A stretch of DNA of 16,467 bases from CAVSWN01 sp046728115 (GTDB lineage: Bacteria > Acidobacteriota > Vicinamibacteria > Vicinamibacterales > CAVVIG01). Where the stretch lies: assembly GCA_046728115.1 (NCBI GenBank), contig JBKPDW010000337.1:1-16467 (forward strand). Direction: 5' to 3'. A model generated the notes under the pieces. It saw nothing but the letters and a program-made list of their open reading frames with translations. It was not told the DNA's origin and ran no database searches. How positions within the stretch are numbered: the stretch's first letter is position 1; every line of letters starts with the position of its first letter. The translations under genes were made by a program, and so were the position numbers. Below, one piece after another: positions 5,939 through 13,136 of this stretch.

Positions 5939-7003
5939 ATGGTAGTCAACCAGTGGGTTCCGGCGGCGCATTCGGCCGACGCAATCGGCGACAGCGCGCG
6001 ACGCGTTCGTGATCTGCTGCGTGGGATGGGGCACACGTCCGACGTGTACGCCCTCACTATCGACGATGACCTCCAGGACGAGGTTCGACCGTACGAAGAC
6101 CCTTCGGCCAGACGGGGCGACGTGACGATCTTTCATTATGCACTTCCGTCACCGATGACGGCCGCCTTCGGATCGCTCGATTCGGCTCGGGTGCTTCAAT
6201 ACCACAACGTCACGCCGGCAGCCTACTTCGCGCCGTACGACGCCGCGTTGTACCGCCTGGCATCGCTGGGACGTCAGGATCTCGCGACGCTCACCGGCCG
6301 TCTGGACCTTGCGCTCGGCGATTCGGAATTCAACAGAAAAGAGCTCGAGGTGCTTGGCTTCGAACCGACCGGCGTGTTTCCGATCGCCGTCAACACCGCG
6401 CGCATCACACAGCAGGTCGAGCGGCCGGCTCTCGAATCGATCCTTCAGGATGGCCTGGTGAACTTCCTCTTCGTCGGCCGGATTGCGCCGAACAAGAAGA
6501 TCGAAGATCACATCAAGCTGGCCGAAGTCTACAAGCGGAACATCGACGCCCACTACCGGTTCATCTTCGTCGGACGGTACGACGTCGTGCCGCGCTACTA
6601 TGCGACCATCCGCGCGCTGCTGATCGAGTACCAGATGCTCTCGGATCGGTTCATTTTCACCGGTCCGGTTCCCGACGAAGAACTCGCGATCTATTATCGA
6701 CACGCTGCCGTCTACATCTCGCTCAGCGAGCACGAAGGCTTTTGCGTGCCCCTTCTCGAGGCCATGGCGGGCGATGTGCCGGTGCTGGCCTATGCCGCCG
6801 GTGCCGTTCCCGACACCCTGGGCGGCGCGGGCGTCCAATTCGCGCCGAAGGACCTCGAGATAGCCGCCGAACTGCTGGGCGCATTGACCTTCGATGACGC
6901 GCTGCGCGCGGACATCATCGACGGCCAACGCCGACGGCTCGCAGACTTCAGCGACGCGCGCATCGCCGATCGATTGGCTGCGGTCATCCAGACGGTCTCG
7001 TGA
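5939..7003 (+). CDS. Glycosyltransferase, GT4 type (copy B')
   Basis: This 354-residue GT-B glycosyltransferase is paralogous to copy B (4649-5848). It begins MVVNQWVPAAHSADAIGDSA, aligning within one residue to the start of B. Shared signatures are LALGDSEFNRKELEVLGF, FVGRIAPNKKIEDHI (R181, K186) and the EX7E motif in SEHEGFCVPLLEAM (E266, E274). It lacks the ~45-residue C-terminal tail of B. The ATG at 5939 is the only possible start in frame, since a TGA lies at 5930-5932. It has no recognisable Shine-Dalgarno: the upstream sequence is the repeat at 5865-5930. The stop overlaps the next gene in GTGA. Efficient expression may therefore depend on read-through past the repeat. Confidence 0.9.
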   Translation: MVVNQWVPAAHSADAIGDSARRVRDLLRGMGHTSDVYALTIDDDLQDEVRPYEDPSARRGDVTIFHYALPSPMTAAFGSLDSARVLQYHNVTPAAYFAPYDAALYRLASLGRQDLATLTGRLDLALGDSEFNRKELEVLGFEPTGVFPIAVNTARITQQVERPALESILQDGLVNFLFVGRIAPNKKIEDHIKLAEVYKRNIDAHYRFIFVGRYDVVPRYYATIRALLIEYQMLSDRFIFTGPVPDEELAIYYRHAAVYISLSEHEGFCVPLLEAMAGDVPVLAYAAGAVPDTLGGAGVQFAPKDLEIAAELLGALTFDDALRADIIDGQRRRLADFSDARIADRLAAVIQTVS

Positions 7004-8358
7004 GAATCGCGTTCATCATCCAGCGCTATGGCGCCGAGGTACTCGGTGGCTCGGAACACCTGTGTCGGCTCGTGGCCGAACGCCTCGCGACCACGCACGA
7101 TGTCGAGGTGTTGACATCGTGCGCGCAGAGTTACCTCACCTGGAAGAACGATTATCCCGAAGGTGCCGACCGCGTCCGCGGCGTGACGGTACGGCGATTC
7201 GCAACTACCCAAACGCGCGACCTCGAGTCGTTCAACAGGTACTCGGACTGGATCTTCAACCACCAGCACACGCATGCCGACGAAATGGAATGGTTGAAGC
7301 GTCAGGGACCTTGGTGTCCCGGCCTGATCGAACACCTCCGCCGCCACCACCAGCAGTTCGACGTGCTCATTTTCTTCACGTATCTCTATGCGCCGACCGT
7401 CAGCGGGCTCGACGTGGCGCCCGCCCGCAGTATCCTCGTTTCGACTGCTCACGACGAGCCGGCGATCCGGCTCGAGATTTTCAAGGATGTGTTCAGAAAG
7501 CCGGCTGCGCTCTGTTTTCTCACCGAGAGCGAGCGGCGGTTCGTCCACGCGCAGTTCCGCGACCGACCGCTCATCGAGGACGTGGTGGGCGTCGGTGTCG
7601 ACCTGCCACAGCAGCACCCGTACCCCCGGATGCCCGTTCCGGCGGAAGACGAATCCCCGGACACCGCGCGGGACAAGCCTCTCGACTCCGCAGGCGGCGG
7701 GCTTGTCGACGCCGCTCGAGGCGGGCCTTCCGGCGCGTCCAACGGTGATGGAGGGACAGACAACGGCCAATCGGCTCGCGAGTTTCCCTCCCATCTGCTG
7801 GCACGCGGTGCGGTGTTCCGCCGCCGGCACCGTTTGTACGGACCAATCGCGCTCTATGGTGGACGGATCGATCCTGGCAAAGGGTGCGAGGAGCTGATTC
7901 AGTACTTCAGCGAGTATGCCAAGGAGGGCGGCGACGCGACGCTGGCGCTCATGGGCGTCAAGATGATGTCGCTGCCGGAAGATCCGTTCATTCGTTTCGC
8001 GGGCCTGCTGACCGATCGGGAACGCATGCAGGCGCTGGAAGCCGCCACCGTCGTCGTGTGTCCGTCGCCGTACGAGAGTCTGTCGCTCCTGGCGCTCGAA
8101 GCGATGGCAGTGGGCACGCCGGTGCTCGCCAACGCGCGCAGCGCCGTGCTCGTGGAGCACTGCACGCGCAGCAACGGCGGCCTCTACTATGCCGATCGGG
8201 ACGAGTTCGTGGAATGCCTGAAGCTGCTCGTTGGCGACAGCGCGCTTCGCGCCGCGCTCGGCCGCAATGGACGCGAGTACGTTCGCCGCAATTATCGCTG
8301 GGACGTGGTGCTGAGCAAGTTCGAGCGCATCTTCGCGCGGGTCAGAACCGCCCGCTGA
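7000..8358 (+). CDS. Glycosyltransferase, GT4 type with linker insertion (copy A')
   Basis: This 452-residue GT-B glycosyltransferase is paralogous to copy A (3342-4652). It opens MRIAFIIQRYGAEVLGGSEH. The donor-domain motif is YGGRIDPGKGCEEL (R289, K294), and EX7E is in YESLSLLALEAM (E359, E367). Between the two Rossmann domains it carries about 62 extra residues (roughly 205-268) that copy A lacks. They are rich in Gly, Ala, Ser, Asp and Pro, and their DNA contains an inverted repeat (7672-7707). The insertion sits in the interdomain linker, so catalytic residues are intact and the enzyme is probably active. The GTG start overlaps the stop of B'. Last gene of the operon; it ends 21 bp from the convergent response regulator. 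Confidence 0.9.
   Translation: MRIAFIIQRYGAEVLGGSEHLCRLVAERLATTHDVEVLTSCAQSYLTWKNDYPEGADRVRGVTVRRFATTQTRDLESFNRYSDWIFNHQHTHADEMEWLKRQGPWCPGLIEHLRRHHQQFDVLIFFTYLYAPTVSGLDVAPARSILVSTAHDEPAIRLEIFKDVFRKPAALCFLTESERRFVHAQFRDRPLIEDVVGVGVDLPQQHPYPRMPVPAEDESPDTARDKPLDSAGGGLVDAARGGPSGASNGDGGTDNGQSAREFPSHLLARGAVFRRRHRLYGPIALYGGRIDPGKGCEELIQYFSEYAKEGGDATLALMGVKMMSLPEDPFIRFAGLLTDRERMQALEAATVVVCPSPYESLSLLALEAMAVGTPVLANARSAVLVEHCTRSNGGLYYADRDEFVECLKLLVGDSALRAALGRNGREYVRRNYRWDVVLSKFERIFARVRTAR
7671..7707. repeat. Palindromic repeat inside the glycosyltransferase A' gene
   Basis: GACAAGCC (7672-7679) and GGCTTGTC (7700-7707) are perfect inverted arms. They are followed by more GC-rich dyads such as CGCCGCTCGAGGCG (around 7711-7724). 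The segment falls exactly in the stretch of protein absent from paralogue A and keeps the frame open. Exact borders of the inserted DNA are not visible; by protein comparison they lie near 7612 and 7805. It looks like a short palindromic element tolerated as an in-frame linker, an inference from one paralogue comparison. Confidence 0.5.
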
Positions 8359-8379
8359 CGCTCCAATCGACTTCCATGC

Positions 8380-9882
8380 TCACGATTGCTTTTCGTCGAT
8401 CGCGTCGTCGGGTCGGCGCGCGATGGGGTTCTCGGATGTGGAGAGCCGTGCAGGCTCGAGCGACTCCGATCCGTTTCCGTTGACGGCGCGCTTACGCCTT
8501 GGCCGGATTTCGTAGCGCTTGATCATCTCGTTGAGCGTCGTCGGCTTGATGTGCAGCAATTCCGCCGCGCGCTTCTGAACGCCGCCCGCGGCATCCAGCG
8601 TCGACTCGATCAACTTCTTCTCGAAGTCGGTGATCACATCCTTGAAAGAGATCCCTTCCGGGGGCAGCACGAACTGCGGCATCTGGAAGTTGGGCGCTTT
8701 GCGCACGTGATCCGGAATCAATTCGGTGCCGATGCGCGGACCGGCTGTCAGCACCACGGCGCGTTCGATGACGTTTTCAAGCTCGCGGACGTTGCCGGGC
8801 CAGTCGTATTCGGTCAGCAGATCGAGCGCCTCCGGCGTCAGTTCGAGCCCCGTCTTCCTGTTTTCCTCGCCGTACTTCTCGAGAAAGTGATGAACGAGGA
8901 GCGGCACGTCGTCCTTGCGCTCGCGCAGCGGAGGCAGCTGGATGGAAATGACGTGCAGCCGGTAGAACAGGTCTTCCCGGAACTTGCCTTCCTCCATCAT
9001 CTGACGCAGATCCACGTTGGTTGCGGCGATGATCCGAACATCGACCTTGATGGTCTCCATCCCGCCCAGACGCATGAAGTCGCGCTCCTGAATGACGCGC
9101 AGCAGCTTGGCCTGGGTCTCGAGCGGCACGTTCCCGATCTCGTCGAAGAACACGCTACCTTTATCAGCGAGATCGAACATGCCCTTCTTGGGATAGACCG
9201 CGCCGGTGAACGCGCCCTTCACGTGTCCGAAGAGCGTCGACTCCAGCAGGTCCGGCGGCAGATTGCCCGAATTGACCGTCACGAACGCACGGTCGGACCG
9301 CGACGAGTTCGTGTGAATCGCCCTGGCGACCAACTCCTTGCCGGTGCCGCTTTCGCCCTGGATGAGAATCGTCGATCGGCTCGGCGCAGCCTGAATGATC
9401 AGGTCGAATACCTGGCGCATCCGCGGGCTCTTGCCGATGATGTTCGCAAACTTGTGATAGCGCTCCTGGATGTTCTGCCGAAGGTTGCGGTTTTCGTGCA
9501 CCAGCCGTCGGCGCTCCATCGCGTTGCGGACGACCACGAGCACTTCGTCGTTCTTGAACGGCTTGGTGATGTAATCGAACGCGCCGGCCTTCATCGCCGA
9601 GATCGCGCTCTCGACCGACGCGTACGCAGTGATGATGATCACCGCCAGGTCTTCGTCGATTCGCTTCAGCTCGTCGAGCGTCGCGATGCCGTCGAGTCCC
9701 GGCATCATGATGTCCACGATGGCCGCGTCGAACGGCAGCGCGCGCGCCAGCTCCAGACCCTCGGCGCCCGATGAGGCCACCCGGACGCTGTAGCCCTCGC
9801 GGGTCAGCAGCGTATCGAGGATCTCCCGCATGATTTCTTCGTCGTCGACGACGAGAATCGTGCCCCGGCGTGAAGTAGACAT
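8380..9882 (-). CDS. NtrC-family sigma54-dependent response regulator
   Basis: This 500-residue protein has the complete three-domain layout of sigma54 activators. The receiver (1-125) has acidic residues D13/D14, phospho-acceptor D57, T86 and K107. The AAA+ domain (about 148-385) has Walker A GESGTGKE (176-183), the sigma54-contacting GAFTGA loop (223-228), Walker B GSVFFDEIG (242-250) and WPGNVREL (361-368). A Fis-type helix-turn-helix lies at about 433-457 (GGVQKRAAELLHIKPTTLNEMIKR). All key residues are present, so it should be active. A nonconserved hydrophilic tail follows from 461. It starts 12 bp after the stop of the sensor kinase at 9895-12801, its likely cognate partner. Target promoters are not identifiable in this window. 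Confidence 0.95.
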   Translation of the reverse strand: MSTSRRGTILVVDDEEIMREILDTLLTREGYSVRVASSGAEGLELARALPFDAAIVDIMMPGLDGIATLDELKRIDEDLAVIIITAYASVESAISAMKAGAFDYITKPFKNDEVLVVVRNAMERRRLVHENRNLRQNIQERYHKFANIIGKSPRMRQVFDLIIQAAPSRSTILIQGESGTGKELVARAIHTNSSRSDRAFVTVNSGNLPPDLLESTLFGHVKGAFTGAVYPKKGMFDLADKGSVFFDEIGNVPLETQAKLLRVIQERDFMRLGGMETIKVDVRIIAATNVDLRQMMEEGKFREDLFYRLHVISIQLPPLRERKDDVPLLVHHFLEKYGEENRKTGLELTPEALDLLTEYDWPGNVRELENVIERAVVLTAGPRIGTELIPDHVRKAPNFQMPQFVLPPEGISFKDVITDFEKKLIESTLDAAGGVQKRAAELLHIKPTTLNEMIKRYEIRPRRKRAVNGNGSESLEPARLSTSENPIARRPDDAIDEKQS

Positions 9883-9894
9883 AGAGTGGTCCGC

Positions 9895-12801
9895 CTACAT
9901 GCGGACGCTGCGTACCAGTTCGGCGGCCGGCGCCAGCGGCAGCGCCAGCGTGAATCGCGTGCCCTGTCCGATCGTGCTGTGGCAGTGAATCGTTCCGTCG
10001 TGCTCGCGAACGATGCCGTAGGTAATCGACAGACCCAGGCCGGTGCCGCGGCCAATCACCTTCGTCGTGAAAAACGGGTCGTAGATGCGCGCCAGGTGCG
10101 CGGATGGAATGCCGGATCCAGTGTCCGCTACTTCGGCTACGACGCGATCGCCCTCGATGCGCGTGGCCACCGACAACCAGCCGCCGCTCGGCATCGCGTC
10201 TCTCGCATTCAGGAACAGGTTCAGGAATACCTGCTGCAACTGGTGCTCGATGCCTCGCACCGGCAGCTGCACCGGCGCCAGGTCGCGTCGCACCTTGATG
10301 CTCGCAACCTCGAACTGGTGTTCCAGCAGCGCGAAGACATCGGTGATCACCGCGTTCAGATCGACCTCGATCCGCTCGTTGGTCGCACCGAAGGGCCGCG
10401 ATAGATTCAGAAGGCCATTCACGATCTTCGCGGCGCGGAACGTCTGACGCTCGATCTTCTCGAGCAGCGCCGTCTTCGGATCGCGCGGGTCGGCGTTCTC
10501 GAGCAGCATCTGCGTGAAGCTCGAGATCCCGGTCAGCGGCGTATTCACCTCGTGCGCCACGCCTGCCGCCAGCAGGCCGATCGAGGCCATCTTCTCGGAG
10601 ATCTGCAACTGCTCTTCGAGTCGCACGCGATCGGTGATGTTCTCGATCAGCAGGAGCGTGCCGACGATGTGCTCGTCGCCCGACACGTTCTGGAGCGGCA
10701 CAGCCGTCGCATTGACCAGCAAACGGGCGTCCGCCGTGCCCGATGTCTCCGCGTCCGATTGAACCGCCGTTGTCTTGAGTGGCACCCGCGACAGCGTGGC
10801 GCCCGAAGGGTATTCCTGACGCGCGGCGCGCAAGGCGTCCACGAACTGCGGGTCGAAGATGTCCGAAATCGTGCGCCCGACGGCAGCCTCACGAGGAACG
10901 CCATAGAAATCCTCGAGCGCCCGATTCCATCGAATGATCCGCTCGTCGGCATCGAACACCGCAAGGCCGTCGTCGAGCGACTCGAGAATGTTCTCGTTGA
11001 ACTCCCGCATCCGGCCCACTTCCTCGGCCTTGAGGTGCAGCTCGCGATAGAGGCGTCCGTTTTCGATCGCCGTCGCCACCTGACTGGCGACGGCGGTCAG
11101 CAGCGTCAGATCCTCGCTGTTGAAGGGTTCCTCGGTCTCCTTCCGGCCGAGCGCCAATACGGCAATGGCGCGACCCTCGAATACACAGGGAACGAAATAG
11201 TAGATGCCGGCATCGCGCCAGAACTCGACCTCCTCCGCCACGAACCTCGCCGCCGCAATCGGATCGTCGAGAGCGACCGTGTGGCCCGCGTCCAATCGGG
11301 GTATCAGCGAAGATGTGCGCGACAAATGCGGCACGCGACCCGAGAATCCGTACTGCCCGATCGAGCTGAAATCGCGCGACGAGCCGTCCTCGCCCGGCGC
11401 CAACATCAGCGCCATGCGATCGACGACGAGCGTTTCGACAATGCGCGTCACCAGACGATGACTCAGGCGGATCACGTCGAGGTCGCTGTTCAGATCCCGC
11501 GCGAACGCCACCAGAGCGCGGCGATAGTCGTAGCGATCGCGGTAGAACACGCGATCGAGCGCGTTCTGGACGGCTTCCTTGACCGGCTGCGCGAGCAGGA
11601 CGACGACCATCGTGGCAAGGAAGGCGACGATCCACGTGTGCTCGTCGTCGTCTTTGGAAAAGATGAAGCTCGTGAGCTTCAGCATCGCGAAGTAGAGCAT
11701 GACCGTCGCGGCAAGAAACGCGGTGTACGCCAGTCCTCGTTTGACGATCACCTCCACGTCGCTCAGGCGATACCGCACGATCGCGCATGCGAACGTGAGC
11801 GGCAGAACGCCGAGCGGGATGGCGGTGAACTTCAACGCGAGCGGTGGATCGAAGCCGAGCGCCCACGGGAGGGCGTATCCCAGCGCAAACGGACCGGCGC
11901 CAAGCGCAGTGCCCCATGCAATCCAGCGCAGCTGGCGTCGCGCGGTGAGCGAGGTCGTTTCGCGAAAGGCTCGGATCAGAACGACAAGCGCCGCGCCCGC
12001 GCAGAGGAAGAGATAGACCGGCTCGAAACGATCGAGCGCCTCGATCACCCGCGAAAACAGCGGCCCGGCCAGCGACCCCGTTGCACCCCGAGCGATAGTG
12101 CCGACACGGCCGACCACCAATGCGATCGCCGGCAGGTACATCAGCGGGATCGCCCACGCAGGCACCTGCGAGGCGTGTCGCTGGGTCCGCGGACGCTGCG
12201 GAAACACGAGCGTGAAGTGCAGGAGCAGCGGAGGCAACGCCGCAGCGGCAATCGCGTCAGCCCAGTAGAAGAACCAATCGAGCCTGTTGAACGGGCCGTA
12301 GAACGAGAAGCTGAACCATCCGAAAAACGCGACACACAGCCAGAAGAAATGCAGCGTCGCCTGATCGTGCGGACGACGCAAGCGGACGGACGCGCCGACG
12401 ATCAGCGTGAACAGACCGACGGCCGCCAGCAGGAAATACATCGGGCTGCCGCGCGGTACGGGCGTCAGCGCGACGTCGAGCAACTGTTGCGTCCCGAGCC
12501 GTATCAAGGTGTAGGTGACCCGTGTACCGCTGCCAGCGCGGTGCTGGAAGTTCACGACGTCCGAGGCCGCCTGCACGGGCGCACCGTCAATCGCGATGAG
12601 TACGTCGCCGCGTACGACTCCCGCCAACGCCGCCGCCGACCCCCGCGCGACCTCGACCGCGGTCAGGCCTTCCGCGCGCTCGCCCCACAGCACGCCGTCC
12701 TCGACCTCGTGCCAGCGCGAGTACATCATCACGTTGGTGACGCCGAGTCCCAGCAGGACACCGACACTCACGACCAGCAGGAGCGAACGTCCCCACTTCA
12801 T
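9895..12801 (-). CDS. Membrane sensor histidine kinase with PDZ, GAF and PAS domains
   Basis: The 968 residues read in order as follows: TM1 (about 5-26); an extracytoplasmic PDZ-like domain (about 32-112, including ARGSAAALAGVVRGDVLIAIDG); eight or so further membrane segments (about 121-405); a GAF domain (about 435-580); a PAS domain (about 600-725); HisKA with phospho-acceptor H750 in VAHEVNTPLTG; and HATPase_c with N-box N865, G1 DTGSGIP (893-899) and G2 GRGTGLGLS (918-926). The layout recalls multi-pass kinases such as ComP or PrsK-like proteins. The ATG at 12801 has AGGAG 9 nt upstream (12811-12815). The PDZ domain suggests sensing of protein or peptide C-termini outside the membrane, an inference. 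It signals most likely to the sigma54 activator encoded immediately downstream. Confidence 0.93.
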   Translation of the reverse strand: MKWGRSLLLVVSVGVLLGLGVTNVMMYSRWHEVEDGVLWGERAEGLTAVEVARGSAAALAGVVRGDVLIAIDGAPVQAASDVVNFQHRAGSGTRVTYTLIRLGTQQLLDVALTPVPRGSPMYFLLAAVGLFTLIVGASVRLRRPHDQATLHFFWLCVAFFGWFSFSFYGPFNRLDWFFYWADAIAAAALPPLLLHFTLVFPQRPRTQRHASQVPAWAIPLMYLPAIALVVGRVGTIARGATGSLAGPLFSRVIEALDRFEPVYLFLCAGAALVVLIRAFRETTSLTARRQLRWIAWGTALGAGPFALGYALPWALGFDPPLALKFTAIPLGVLPLTFACAIVRYRLSDVEVIVKRGLAYTAFLAATVMLYFAMLKLTSFIFSKDDDEHTWIVAFLATMVVVLLAQPVKEAVQNALDRVFYRDRYDYRRALVAFARDLNSDLDVIRLSHRLVTRIVETLVVDRMALMLAPGEDGSSRDFSSIGQYGFSGRVPHLSRTSSLIPRLDAGHTVALDDPIAAARFVAEEVEFWRDAGIYYFVPCVFEGRAIAVLALGRKETEEPFNSEDLTLLTAVASQVATAIENGRLYRELHLKAEEVGRMREFNENILESLDDGLAVFDADERIIRWNRALEDFYGVPREAAVGRTISDIFDPQFVDALRAARQEYPSGATLSRVPLKTTAVQSDAETSGTADARLLVNATAVPLQNVSGDEHIVGTLLLIENITDRVRLEEQLQISEKMASIGLLAAGVAHEVNTPLTGISSFTQMLLENADPRDPKTALLEKIERQTFRAAKIVNGLLNLSRPFGATNERIEVDLNAVITDVFALLEHQFEVASIKVRRDLAPVQLPVRGIEHQLQQVFLNLFLNARDAMPSGGWLSVATRIEGDRVVAEVADTGSGIPSAHLARIYDPFFTTKVIGRGTGLGLSITYGIVREHDGTIHCHSTIGQGTRFTLALPLAPAAELVRSVRM

Positions 12802-12985
12802 CGCTTGCGGCTCCTGGAGGCCGTGCGAGGCGCTGACTCCGGCGAACTCAGAGATGTCTGGAGCAGGCGCCAGAAGACACTTCCCCAGGCAGCCGGGTTA
12901 GCAAGGCTCATACCTGCATTTCTATCTCTAACTTACTGAGAAATCTAATGTTTTCGTCGTTTGCGCGACGCTTTCGAGAGATCGG

Positions 12986-13027
12986 GTCCAACTTCGTGAA
13001 TCCACGTCCAACATTATGGATGCTGGA
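12986..13027 (-). promoter_or_regulatory. Repeated GTTGGAC motif and overlapping palindrome, possible operator
   Basis: On the minus strand GTTGGAC occurs at 13006-13012 and again at 12986-12992, 20 bp apart, about two helical turns. The first copy overlaps an interrupted palindrome, TCCAACAT (13007-13014) against ATGCTGGA (13020-13027), with one mismatch. Such spacing suits cooperative binding of a regulator upstream of the sensor kinase. No regulator is identified. Confidence 0.3.
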
Positions 13028-13074
13028 GATTGGCAGGACTCGTCTAGGCTCGCGCTCCAGAAATGTAGTGAGCT

Positions 13075-13099
13075 TCGGCGTGGCAGACCCCAGCGCCGA
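13075..13099 (-). terminator. Possible terminator hairpin after the barrel gene
   Basis: On the plus strand TCGGCGTGG (13075-13083) faces CCAGCGCCGA (13090-13099), a 9-bp stem with one bulged G and a 6-nt loop. For the minus-strand transcript the stem is followed by AGCTCACTACATTTCT, which is only mildly T-rich. A second weak stem, CGCGCC (13102-13107) with GGCGCG (13121-13126), lies just before it. Confidence 0.3.
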
Positions 13100-13136
13100 C
13101 ACGCGCCGTGGATGAGCTTTGGCGCGCTTGATCGGC

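Larger units (their letters stand above)
12802..13136 (-). other. 335-bp intergenic region upstream of the sensor kinase
   Basis: No convincing gene is present. The part next to the kinase (12802-12907) is GC-rich and contains its Shine-Dalgarno. An AT-rich block (about 12908-12960) is the likely promoter area, but no clear -35/-10 or -24/-12 pair could be picked on the minus strand. Two GTTGGAC direct repeats and an interrupted palindrome lie at 12986-13027, and a hairpin at 13075-13099 may end the upstream receptor transcript. Confidence 0.6.

Noticed and set aside
8359..8379. Bidirectional terminator between the convergent glycosyltransferase A' and response regulator genes
   Set aside because: The 21-bp gap has no inverted repeat or T-run.
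8386..9774. Open frame of 462 codons opposite the response regulator
   Set aside because: Antisense of a fully recognisable NtrC-family gene; no domain and atypical composition.
10552..12939. Long open frame of 795 codons on the plus strand opposite the sensor kinase
   Set aside because: The minus strand encodes a complete kinase with all motifs. The plus frame is Arg/Gln/Asp-rich low-complexity translation typical of antisense in GC-rich DNA and has no recognisable domain.
12908..13102. Small minus-strand gene of 64 codons in the intergenic region
   Set aside because: No Shine-Dalgarno and no recognisable sequence; it spans the putative regulatory repeats.
12802..13136. Sigma54 -24/-12 promoter before the sensor kinase
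   Set aside because: TGGCGC followed by TGCT was seen, but the GG-to-GC spacing does not fit the required 10 nt.
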